A stretch of 64,000 nt of DNA from Kineosporia aurantiaca JCM 3230 (GTDB lineage Bacteria > Actinomycetota > Actinomycetes > Actinomycetales > Kineosporiaceae), in assembly GCA_000719025.1 (NCBI GenBank), contig JODP01000007.1:283061-347060 (forward strand), in the 5' to 3' direction. Under the pieces are notes generated by a model, which had not been told where the DNA came from, did not search any database, and worked only from the letters and a program-made list of their open reading frames with translations. A program made the position numbers and the translations under genes. Positions 39,601 through 46,312 of this stretch are shown here, one piece after another (position 1 is the first letter of the stretch; each line of letters opens with the position of its first letter).

Positions 39601-42112
39601 GGCGGCCGAGCGCTGCTACCGCCGCGGCGACGGCGACCTGTCCGCGCAGACCCCGCAGACCCGCTCGATGCTGCGCTCCTTCCGGCTCGGCGGGGCGTGG
39701 GCCGGCAACCGCCCCGAAGGGCCGACCTGGCGCCGGCAGTTCCCCGAGTTCAGCCCCTGGCTGGAGTTCGCCCCGCTGATCGACTCGATCACCGTCTTCA
39801 ACCTGAACGCCTGCTTCGCCGGGCGGACCGAGGAGGCCGGGTACTGGCTGGCCCAGGGCCGGGCCCGGCTGACCGAGCGGACCGGCGAGATCACCAGCTT
39901 CGTCACCGCCGCCCCGATGACCGCGGCCCTGCTCGGGCACGCCGTCGAGGCGGAGACCGAGCTGACCCGGCTGACCCAGGAGGCCGACCGGATCGGGGCC
40001 CGGCAGCTGCGCTTCATCCGCCTGATGGCCGGGCTGTTCGTGCTGCTCGAGGACGGCCAGACCGGCGCCCCGCTGGACGAGGCGATCAGCGAGTTCGACG
40101 ACCTGCACCTGAGTCCCGGCCTGGTCTGGCGGGCCCACCGGCCGATCTACCACCTGGTCGCGGCGGCCCGGCTGGCCCAGGCCCGGGCGGCCGACACCCC
40201 GGCCGAGCAGACCCGCCGGCTGGGCCAGGCCCACCAGGCCGTGGAGATGCTCGGCAAGGCGGCCAACACCGAGGAACTGAAGGCCTTCTGGACCGTGGCC
40301 CGGGCCGACCTGCTGGTGCTGCAGGGGCAGCCCGGCAAGGCCCTGGACCAGCTGGCCGACCTGGGCGTCGCGCTCGAGGACGACCTGCCCACGGTGGCGT
40401 TCGAGGCGGCCCGGATCGCGGCCCGCGCCCTGCGCCCGCTGAACCCGGCCGAAGGACGGCGCCGGGCCCGCACGGCCGCCGCGATCGCCGCGGCCGAGGG
40501 CTGGCCGCAGCGGGCCGCGGCGGTCGCCAGTGAGTTCTCGCTGCCGGTCGAGGATCGCGCGACGGTCAGCTCCGGCACCCGGATCAGCAGCTACGCCGGC
40601 AGCCACGAACGGGAACGACTGGAGGCCCTGCAGGCGGTCAGCGCGGCCGCCGCCCGGGTGCTCGACCAGCGGGTGCTGGCCCGGATCGCGCTGGACGAGA
40701 CCATCCGGATCCTGGCCGCCGACCGGGCCTTCCTGTTCCTGGCCGACCGGGAGACCGGGGCGCTGTCGCAGTACCTGGGCCGGGACTCGGCCGGGCAGGA
40801 CCTGGACACCCTGACCGGCTACAGCACCAGCGTGGTGGAGATGGTCCACCGGACCCACGAGGCCCAGGTGGTGGCGGGCACCGAGGAGGGCGCCGCGCTC
40901 GGCGCCGAGAGCGTGGTGCTGCACGGGCTGCGCTCGATCCTGGTCGGCCCGATGCTGCTCGACGGCCGCCTGCTCGGCGTGGTCTACCTGGACAGCCAGG
41001 TGGCCAAGGGCATCTTCACCGGCGGCGACGCGGTCATCCTGAGCGCCCTGACCAGCTTCGTGGCCTCCTCCCTGGAGACCGCGCACGCGGCCCAGCTGGC
41101 GATCCAGGCGCAGACCGCCGAACGGGCGGCCGAGCTGGCCAAGGCCCTGCAGCAGGTGCAGGAACGGATGGCCGGGTCGCTGGAACCGCTCGGCGTGCTC
41201 AACCAGCTGCTGCACGCCTCCGGTCGCGCGGGCGGGGTGCTGGCCGCCGACACCGCCTTCGTGGTGCGCCCGGAACGATCGGGCACCGCCAAACGGACCG
41301 GCGTGACCCTGACCCCGGGCGAAAAGCAGCCAGTGATCACCGCGTTCACCGACGACGGCAGCTTCGCGGCGCTGTCCGAGGCGGACGGGCCGGTCTGCGG
41401 CGACGCCACCGACGCACCCACCCTGCTGCGCGACCGGCTGCCCGACCTCACCTCCTGGGCCGTCCTGCCGCTACGGGCCACCGACATCGACCTCGGCGCC
41501 CTGGCCCTGGCCTCCGCCGACCCGGAGACCCCGCTGGCCGACGCGGTCGACCTGGCCGCCGCGGTGGTGGCCCAGGGGATGACCGCCTGGGACCGCGCCC
41601 ACCTGTTCGAGAAGGTCCAGGAACTGGCCGTGGTGGACGAGCTGACCCAGCTGTTCAACCGGCGCAAGTTCTTCGAGATCGCCGCCCGCGACCTGGAGGC
41701 CGCGCTGCGCCAGGACCGGCCGCTGATCGGGATGATGATGGACATCGACCACTTCAAGCGGGTCAACGACACCTACGGTCATCCCACCGGCGACGACGTG
41801 ATCAAGGAGGTCGCCCGGCGGCTGTCCGAGCAGGTCCGCAGCACCGACGTGATCGGCCGCTACGGCGGCGAGGAGTTCGCCGTGCTCCAGCAGGGCGAGG
41901 ACCCGGAACTGGAGCTGGCCGAGCGGCTGCGGGCGTGCGTCGGCGACACCCCGATCCGCACCCGCAGCGGGATGCTGCCGATCACCATCAGCGTCGGGGT
42001 GGCCGAGCTGCGCCCGGACGACGAGGACGTCGCCGGGCTGCTGGCCCGTGCCGACCAGAGCCTGTACCAGGCCAAGCACGGCGGCCGGAACAAGGTCGGC
42101 GAGCTGACCTAG
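36629..42112 (+). CDS. Giant Ser/Thr kinase-ATPase-TPR-GAF-GGDEF signalling protein
   Basis: A single 1827-residue reading frame. Residues 30-310 are a Ser/Thr kinase (ELGGGAGSTVYRV, ALKLL, HRDLKPQNIMV near 165, LIDFGLT, SAPEQ). From 320 comes an AAA/STAND-type NTPase region whose Walker A reads AEHGLGRTRL near 348 (Lys to Arg, first Gly lost), then TPR-like helices to about 1330. A GAF domain spans about 1340-1500, a second GAF-like segment follows, and residues 1660-1827 are a GGDEF domain with GGEEF at 1746-1750, I-site RSTD five residues ahead and DIDHFKRVNDTYGH. No membrane segment. It would couple protein phosphorylation and c-di-GMP synthesis. GTG start at 36629. Confidence 0.85.
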   Translation: MSPEQRGAPPSVAGAEQGAVDQAAVHAVGPAAVAVPVALPGFEVLAELGGGAGSTVYRVRRVGVQDEQEYALKLLHRALDGTTDDALVALRREAALLTAVDHPGLPRVHEVGLAERRPYLVMELVHGTSLADVLSRGSLSAERVVALTLDVIEPLAAVHARGLVHRDLKPQNIMVLPDGRGRLIDFGLTAREGEDDDETPLAVGTLAYSAPEQAGMLKRPVDDRSDLYSLGVIMFEALAGVLPFQSLDVGELLRAHASLPPPDLLALVPDTPPELAHVVATLLAKDPDDRYQDGRSLAADLRVIAGNQPGPVRADLPPMFGRQPELDALLARWAEVRRGHGSFAFVSAEHGLGRTRLVQEFGDLVEEAGGTVLRSRALAGDPVPFAAYRAAFTHHLERLSRLPLGERWERQARLRAAFDGWSPGMIARIAPGLEALLRQESDPRSEVGAAIRPEEDAGDGSSGPTGPDPLLLLNAELGLAEEPNDEQFALAVATVLMDLARICGGLLFMVDDVMAGDSHHRQVMLHLARQVGELPLMHLGTGMDGGRIEKALEEPELAAFAEQIGPMVDPHVRLEPLDETSIGAQIRSLIPGQQLPDQALEALTTRSNGNPFIAQEYLWAVLDAGLLWPSWGTWQLDLEKLDALHLPQDAMGLILNRVQHLSPQARALLVTGAAMGAEVRVDVVAAVEQRSTASVHGVFTEAVRHRLVEPGQEGTFRFLHSRIAEGLLAELPPEQVQDRHLRIAQVLAARPPAGLDQVAGHTFAIARHYLLAGPAAPPAKVLAACVEAGKLALEEAAAEEAVSFLEHAVRLTPRRSPDSSQVLVLLGRALKQAGQFAAARRRLEQALAAEPDPLAQAAIHTQLAEVHRAGFRSEDLTAAIGAGFAAMGRPLPRSTFWLLLSSVLLALLSIPRRWLRPVLGDAAGAARKKALTMAGLHEAAIVGASLGMRVPEFIAHNLRGLYWAARLGHGRRFVVAQANMGVLFAALGLNRAAERCYRRGDGDLSAQTPQTRSMLRSFRLGGAWAGNRPEGPTWRRQFPEFSPWLEFAPLIDSITVFNLNACFAGRTEEAGYWLAQGRARLTERTGEITSFVTAAPMTAALLGHAVEAETELTRLTQEADRIGARQLRFIRLMAGLFVLLEDGQTGAPLDEAISEFDDLHLSPGLVWRAHRPIYHLVAAARLAQARAADTPAEQTRRLGQAHQAVEMLGKAANTEELKAFWTVARADLLVLQGQPGKALDQLADLGVALEDDLPTVAFEAARIAARALRPLNPAEGRRRARTAAAIAAAEGWPQRAAAVASEFSLPVEDRATVSSGTRISSYAGSHERERLEALQAVSAAAARVLDQRVLARIALDETIRILAADRAFLFLADRETGALSQYLGRDSAGQDLDTLTGYSTSVVEMVHRTHEAQVVAGTEEGAALGAESVVLHGLRSILVGPMLLDGRLLGVVYLDSQVAKGIFTGGDAVILSALTSFVASSLETAHAAQLAIQAQTAERAAELAKALQQVQERMAGSLEPLGVLNQLLHASGRAGGVLAADTAFVVRPERSGTAKRTGVTLTPGEKQPVITAFTDDGSFAALSEADGPVCGDATDAPTLLRDRLPDLTSWAVLPLRATDIDLGALALASADPETPLADAVDLAAAVVAQGMTAWDRAHLFEKVQELAVVDELTQLFNRRKFFEIAARDLEAALRQDRPLIGMMMDIDHFKRVNDTYGHPTGDDVIKEVARRLSEQVRSTDVIGRYGGEEFAVLQQGEDPELELAERLRACVGDTPIRTRSGMLPITISVGVAELRPDDEDVAGLLARADQSLYQAKHGGRNKVGELT

Positions 42113-42113
42113 T

Positions 42114-43610
42114 TCACCAGTCGGTGGGTTCGTAGTCCTTCAGGAACACCCCGAACAGCGGCTCCCCGGCCTCGCCGCGGACGATCGGGTCGTAGACCCG
42201 GGCCGCGCCGTCGACCAGGTCCAGAGGGGCGTGGAACCCGTCGGCGGCCATCCGGACCCGGGTCGGGTGCGGCCGCTCGTCGGTGATCCAGCCGGTGTCC
42301 ACCGCGGTCATCAGGATCCGGTCGGTGTCCCACATCTCCCGGGCGCTGGTGCGGGTCAGCATGTTCAGCGCGGCCTTGGCCATGTTCGTGTGCGGATGGC
42401 CGGGACCCTTGTAGCCGCGGCTGAACTTGCCCTCCATCGCGGACACGTTGACCACGTACTTGTGTCCCGCCGGGGCCGCCGCCATCGCCCCGCGCAGCCG
42501 GCTGATCAGGATGAACGGCGCGACGCTGTTGCAGAGCTGGACCTCCAGCAGCTCCATCGCGTCGACCTCCTGCACCGGCTGCACCCAGCTGTTGGTGTCG
42601 TGCAGGTCGGGCACCAGGCCCCCGGCGTCGATCGCGGTGTTGCTGGCGATCCGGTCGAACGAGGCCGAGCCGGCGGTCAGCGCGAGCGCGGTCAGGGCGT
42701 GCGGGGACGGCGCCCAGTGGCTGAGCTCACCCAGCTCCGCGCCTCCGCCGATCGCGTCCAGCGTGGCCGGGTGCGCGTCCGGGGTCCGGCCGATGGTCAG
42801 CATCTCCGGCAGCGGCCCGTCCGGCAGCGGAGCCTTCTCGGCCGCCGCCAGCGGGGCGTAGGCGCCGGGGGAGCGGCGCACGGTCTGCGCCGCGTTGTTG
42901 ATCAGGATGTCCAACGGGCCCTGCGCGGCGACATCCTCGGCCAGCGCGGTGACCTGGGCCGGGTCGCGCAGGTCGATGCCGACCACGCGCAGCCGGTGGA
43001 TCCAGTCGCCGCTGTCCGGCATCGAGGTGAACCGGCGGACCGCGTCGGCCGGGAAACGCGTGGTGATCGTCAGGTGCGCGCCGTCGCGCAGCAGGCGCAG
43101 GGCGATGTGCATGCCGATCTTCGCCCGCCCACCCGTGAGCAGCGCCCGGCGCCCGGTCAGGTCGGTCCGCGCTTCCCGCCGCTGGCGGTTCTTGGCCGCG
43201 CAGTCGGGGCAGAGCTGGTGGTAGAACGCGTCCACCTCGGTGTAGCGCTTCTTGCAGGTGTAGCAGCCGCGCGCCTTCATGTACGTGCCGGCCGAGCCGC
43301 TTCCGGACTCCGCGGTGGCCGAGGTCAGCGGCAGGCCCTGGGTCTCGTCGTCGATCCGGCCCGGCGCCCCGGTGGCGGTGGCGGCCGTCACCGCCTCGTC
43401 GTTGGCCACGATCGCGGCCCGGCGCTCCTTGCGGCGGTGCTGCTTGGCCGCCTTGAAGATCTTGGCGGTGGCCAGGCGGACCGCGACGAAGTCCGGGTGG
43501 TCGTCCGGCAGCTGCTCGACCTGCGCCAGCACCCGGAGACAAACCTCCAGGTCGGTGCGGTCGATCGGGGTCCCCGGGTCAAGGGCCTGGTCGTCGAGTT
43601 GCGCCGTCAT
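42114..43610 (-). CDS. Zinc-ribbon SDR-like protein lacking the catalytic tyrosine
   Basis: A 498-residue protein. Residues 20-100 are helical (RRKERR, probable RNA or protein contacts), then a zinc ribbon CYTC/CPDC (Cys116, 119, 134, 137), then a Rossmann SDR domain with TGGRAKIG (159-166) for NAD(P), NNAAQT and the Ser of VNVSAMEG. The YxxxK motif reads TNMAK (Thr408, Lys412), so the catalytic Tyr is missing. It may be a NAD(P)-binding sensor rather than an enzyme. Unusual insertion between about 285 and 365. Start at 43610, as the longer frame has no family likeness. Adjoins the kinase-GGDEF gene tail to tail. Confidence 0.7.
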   Translation of the reverse strand: MTAQLDDQALDPGTPIDRTDLEVCLRVLAQVEQLPDDHPDFVAVRLATAKIFKAAKQHRRKERRAAIVANDEAVTAATATGAPGRIDDETQGLPLTSATAESGSGSAGTYMKARGCYTCKKRYTEVDAFYHQLCPDCAAKNRQRREARTDLTGRRALLTGGRAKIGMHIALRLLRDGAHLTITTRFPADAVRRFTSMPDSGDWIHRLRVVGIDLRDPAQVTALAEDVAAQGPLDILINNAAQTVRRSPGAYAPLAAAEKAPLPDGPLPEMLTIGRTPDAHPATLDAIGGGAELGELSHWAPSPHALTALALTAGSASFDRIASNTAIDAGGLVPDLHDTNSWVQPVQEVDAMELLEVQLCNSVAPFILISRLRGAMAAAPAGHKYVVNVSAMEGKFSRGYKGPGHPHTNMAKAALNMLTRTSAREMWDTDRILMTAVDTGWITDERPHPTRVRMAADGFHAPLDLVDGAARVYDPIVRGEAGEPLFGVFLKDYEPTDW

Positions 43611-43730
43611 GATGTTCGAACCGCTCGGATCTCTGCTCGGGGGCTGCGGGCGTGCTGGATAAATGTACGCAACCTTTCGGCCGGGCCGGCGCGCGTTCAC
43701 CCGCCTCCGGCACCGAGGTGGCCCCCGACC

Positions 43731-44366
43731 TCACGTTTCGCTGAGTGCGGGACGTCTTCCCGGGTGGGAGGGCTCTGGGCTCGGGGCACGATCGATCTCC
43801 GGGGCCGGCCCCCGGCCGGCATCGGCCTCCGGGGCCGGAACGATCCCGTCCCGGCCCGGCAGCAGAACCGCCTCCGCGCGCGGCCCACCAGGGGCGATCC
43901 CCGGAGCGTGCTCGCCCAGCCACTGCCGCTCGAACTCCGAAAGCCGGGCCCACTCCTCCCGCAGGAACCCCACCAGCGCAGCCGCCCCCTGCGACCCGGA
44001 CTCGGCCTGCACCAGCAGATACGACAAGGGCATGGCCGGCGGGAGGGGAGCGCGCCGGGGCCCGCGCTGGCGCACCTCACCCTGGTAGAAACCGAACACG
44101 CTGTCCCAGGCCCGCCCGTCACCGACGTGGAACAGGATGTCGGCCGCGCACTCGCGCACCGCCCGGGTGGGATCGGCCAGCAGGTCGGCGAAGTCGGAGG
44201 TCGCGTCGGAGCCCGCGGTGCAGGCCAGTGCGGTGACGGCGGCGCACCGTAGGTCCTGCAGGCCGGGCCCGAACGCGGCGATGAACTTCCGGAGCTCGCC
44301 GGGGGCGCTGCGGCTGGTCGACAGGCCCAGCTCCAGGGCCCGGAGGACGGCGTCGTGCGGGGTCAC
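43731..44366 (-). CDS. HEAT-like repeat hypothetical protein
   Basis: A 211-residue protein. The first 85 residues contain two HEAT-like helical pairs ('DLRCAAVTALACTAGSDATSDFADLLADPTRAVRECAADILFHVGDGRAWDSVF'), followed by a helix with 'SYLLVQAESGSQGAAALVGFLREEWARLSEFERQWLGEHAP' and a Pro/Ala-rich low-complexity tail. No catalytic motif. Probably a scaffold or regulatory protein; GTG start at 44366. It lies 114 bp from the divergent methyltransferase gene. Confidence that it is a gene is moderate, supported by codon bias and repeat structure. Confidence 0.6.
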   Translation of the reverse strand: MTPHDAVLRALELGLSTSRSAPGELRKFIAAFGPGLQDLRCAAVTALACTAGSDATSDFADLLADPTRAVRECAADILFHVGDGRAWDSVFGFYQGEVRQRGPRRAPLPPAMPLSYLLVQAESGSQGAAALVGFLREEWARLSEFERQWLGEHAPGIAPGGPRAEAVLLPGRDGIVPAPEADAGRGPAPEIDRAPSPEPSHPGRRPALSET

Positions 44367-44480
44367 GGCAGGTTCGCCGACTGGTGCAGAACGATCATGA
44401 CCTCTCCTCGGCGGCAGCGCTCAACTTACGGCCTGGCAACCGGTTGGCGCGAGGGGCACCGGGGTTGCGAGCATGCGCGT

Positions 44481-45218
44481 ATGGAACGTGACCGGATCTC
44501 CCGTCTTGCCCACATTGATCACCCGATTGCTGCTCCGCTGGACGACGGGGCGGTCGCCCAGGTGCTTCGGCACGCCCTGCCCATGGCCGGGAGCGAACTG
44601 CTGGACCTGGGCTGCGGTGGCGCGGAGTGGCTGATTCGGGGTCTGGAGTACGACACGTCCGGCAACGCGGTGGGCGTCGACCTGTCCGAGCCCGCCCTGA
44701 CCCACGCCCGGGAGGAGGCGCTCCGGCGCGGGGTCGCCGGGCGGCTGCTGCTGCAACAGGAGGACGCGGCCGACTTCTGGTCCTCCCAGTCGTTCGACGT
44801 GGTGCTCAGCGTCGGCGCCACGCACGCCTTCGGCGGACTGGCCAAGACCCTGGCCGCGGCCCGCAAGCACCTGGCCCCGGGCGGGCGGATCGTGATCGGG
44901 GACGGGTTCTGGGCGGCCCCGCCCTCGGAGTGGGCGGTGGAGAACATCGGGGCCTTCGACGACCTGTCCGGGGTGGTGGCCTCGGTGGTCGCGGACGGGT
45001 GGACGCCGGTGCACGGGCACGTGAGCACCCGGGCCGAACTGGACGACTACGAATGGTCCTGGACCGGCTCCCTGGCGTCCTGGGCCCTGGACCGCCGGGG
45101 AACCGTGGACGGGGAGGAGGCGCTGGCCGAGTCCCAGGAGCACCTGGACGGCTGGCTGCGCGGGTACCGGGACAGCTTCGGCTTCGTCACCCTGGTCCTG
45201 CGCCGGACCGAGGGCTGA
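44481..45218 (+). CDS. Class I SAM-dependent methyltransferase
   Basis: A 245-residue methyltransferase. Motif I is ELLDLGCGGAEWLIRG (residues 38-53), followed by 'VGVDLSEPALTHA' (motif II acidic residue after the second strand), 'SFDVVLSVGATHAFG' (motif IV) and 'HLAPGGRIVIGDGFW' (motif post-I strand and turn). The C-terminal extension with 'YEWSWTGSLASWALD' is typical of the small-molecule methyltransferases. Substrate unknown. Its ATG was chosen because the sequence before it is not family-like. A LacI regulator gene follows 50 bases later. Confidence 0.85.
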   Translation: MERDRISRLAHIDHPIAAPLDDGAVAQVLRHALPMAGSELLDLGCGGAEWLIRGLEYDTSGNAVGVDLSEPALTHAREEALRRGVAGRLLLQQEDAADFWSSQSFDVVLSVGATHAFGGLAKTLAAARKHLAPGGRIVIGDGFWAAPPSEWAVENIGAFDDLSGVVASVVADGWTPVHGHVSTRAELDDYEWSWTGSLASWALDRRGTVDGEEALAESQEHLDGWLRGYRDSFGFVTLVLRRTEG

Positions 45219-45268
45219 TGATGGCCCGTGTTGGGTGAGCGATGAGCGAGTGATGAGGGAGTGAGCAG

Positions 45269-46303
45269 GTGAGCGCCGGTCCGAAGCGTCCCCCGACGAT
45301 CTATGACGTCGCCGAACGGGCAGGGGTGTCGCACCAGACGGTCAGCCGCTTCCTCAAGGGCGAGGAAGGGCTGCGGCCGGCGAACCGCGAGCGCGTGGTG
45401 CAGGCCCTGAAGGAACTGCGCTACACGCCCAACCTCAGTGCCCGCTCGCTGGCCTCCCGCACCTCCCGCCGCATCGCGGTGCTGGCCCAGGAGATCGGTC
45501 TGGTCGGCCCGGGCCGGGTGCTGCAGGGCGCGAACGCCGAGGCGCGGCGGGCCGGCTACCTGCTCGACATCATCACCCTGGACGTCGGTGACCCGGTCGC
45601 CATCGAGGACGCGATCCGTCAGGTCGGCGGCCCGGACGTGGCCGGCATCCTGGCCCTGGCCTCGACCGACGAGATGGTGCAGGCGCTGAGCGGGGCCGAC
45701 TTCCGGGTGCCGACCTTCGTCGACGCCGAGCGGGACGAGGCCCTGGACCATGAGGACCCGGATCCGGACGATCCCGGGGCGATGGACCTGATCGTCGGTC
45801 ACCTCGCCGAACTCGGCCACGAGAGGTTCTTCCTGATCGGCGGCCCGCAGAGCTGGGTGGCCGCCCGCAACCGGAAGCTGGCGTTCGAGAACGCTCTTCG
45901 GGCCCGGGGGCTGACCCAGGTCGGGGCCGCCTACGGAGACTGGTCGGCGGCCAGCGGGTACGCCGCGGCCCGGACCATTCCGCTGGACCACGGGATCACC
46001 GCCGTCGTCGCGGTGAACGACCAGACCGCGATCGGGGCGGTGCTCGCGCTGACCGAGGCCGGGCTGCGGGTCCCGGCCGATGTCTCGGTGACCGGGATGG
46101 ACGACATGGCCGAGGCGGCCTACGTCAGCCCGCCGCTGACCACCGTCCGGCTGGACTTCGAAGAGCAGGGCCGCGAGGCGCTGCGGCGGTTGCTGGCCCA
46201 GCTGGAGGGTCAGGCCCTGCCGCCCGTCACTTTGCCCGCCACCCTCGTGACCAGGGCATCCAGCGGGCCGGCGGCTAAAGTGAGCGGTAACGAAATCGGG
46301 TAG
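45269..46303 (+). CDS. LacI-family regulator of the beta-galactosidase gene
   Basis: A 344-residue LacI/GalR-type repressor. The HTH is 'TIYDVAERAGVSHQTVSRFLKGEEGLRPANRERVVQALKELRYTPNLSARSLAS' with the hinge helix at LSARSLAS, followed by the periplasmic-binding-type sensor ('RIAVLAQEIGLVGPGRVLQGA', 'DVAGILALAS', 'ITAVVAVNDQTAIGAVLAL'). GTG start with weak RBS GAGCAG. It precedes the GH42 gene by nine bases and is presumably its repressor, responding to a galactoside; an operator-like sequence lies inside its own 3' end. Confidence 0.9.
   Translation: MSAGPKRPPTIYDVAERAGVSHQTVSRFLKGEEGLRPANRERVVQALKELRYTPNLSARSLASRTSRRIAVLAQEIGLVGPGRVLQGANAEARRAGYLLDIITLDVGDPVAIEDAIRQVGGPDVAGILALASTDEMVQALSGADFRVPTFVDAERDEALDHEDPDPDDPGAMDLIVGHLAELGHERFFLIGGPQSWVAARNRKLAFENALRARGLTQVGAAYGDWSAASGYAAARTIPLDHGITAVVAVNDQTAIGAVLALTEAGLRVPADVSVTGMDDMAEAAYVSPPLTTVRLDFEEQGREALRRLLAQLEGQALPPVTLPATLVTRASSGPAAKVSGNEIG
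46280..46291. promoter_or_regulatory. Possible LacI-type operator within lacI 3' end
   Basis: GTGAGCGGTAAC has the central CG and inverted half sites of LacI/GalR operators, with 8 of 12 positions matching its reverse complement. It lies 33 bp before the GH42 start, inside the last codons of the lacI gene, where it could block or overlap a promoter for the glycosidase. The match is suggestive only. Confidence 0.4.
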
Positions 46304-46312
46304 CCTCCCGGC

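Noticed and set aside
39074..41215. A 713-codon antisense frame within the giant kinase-cyclase gene, and similar long frames elsewhere
   Set aside because: Same GC artefact; low-complexity products, no RBS or family likeness.
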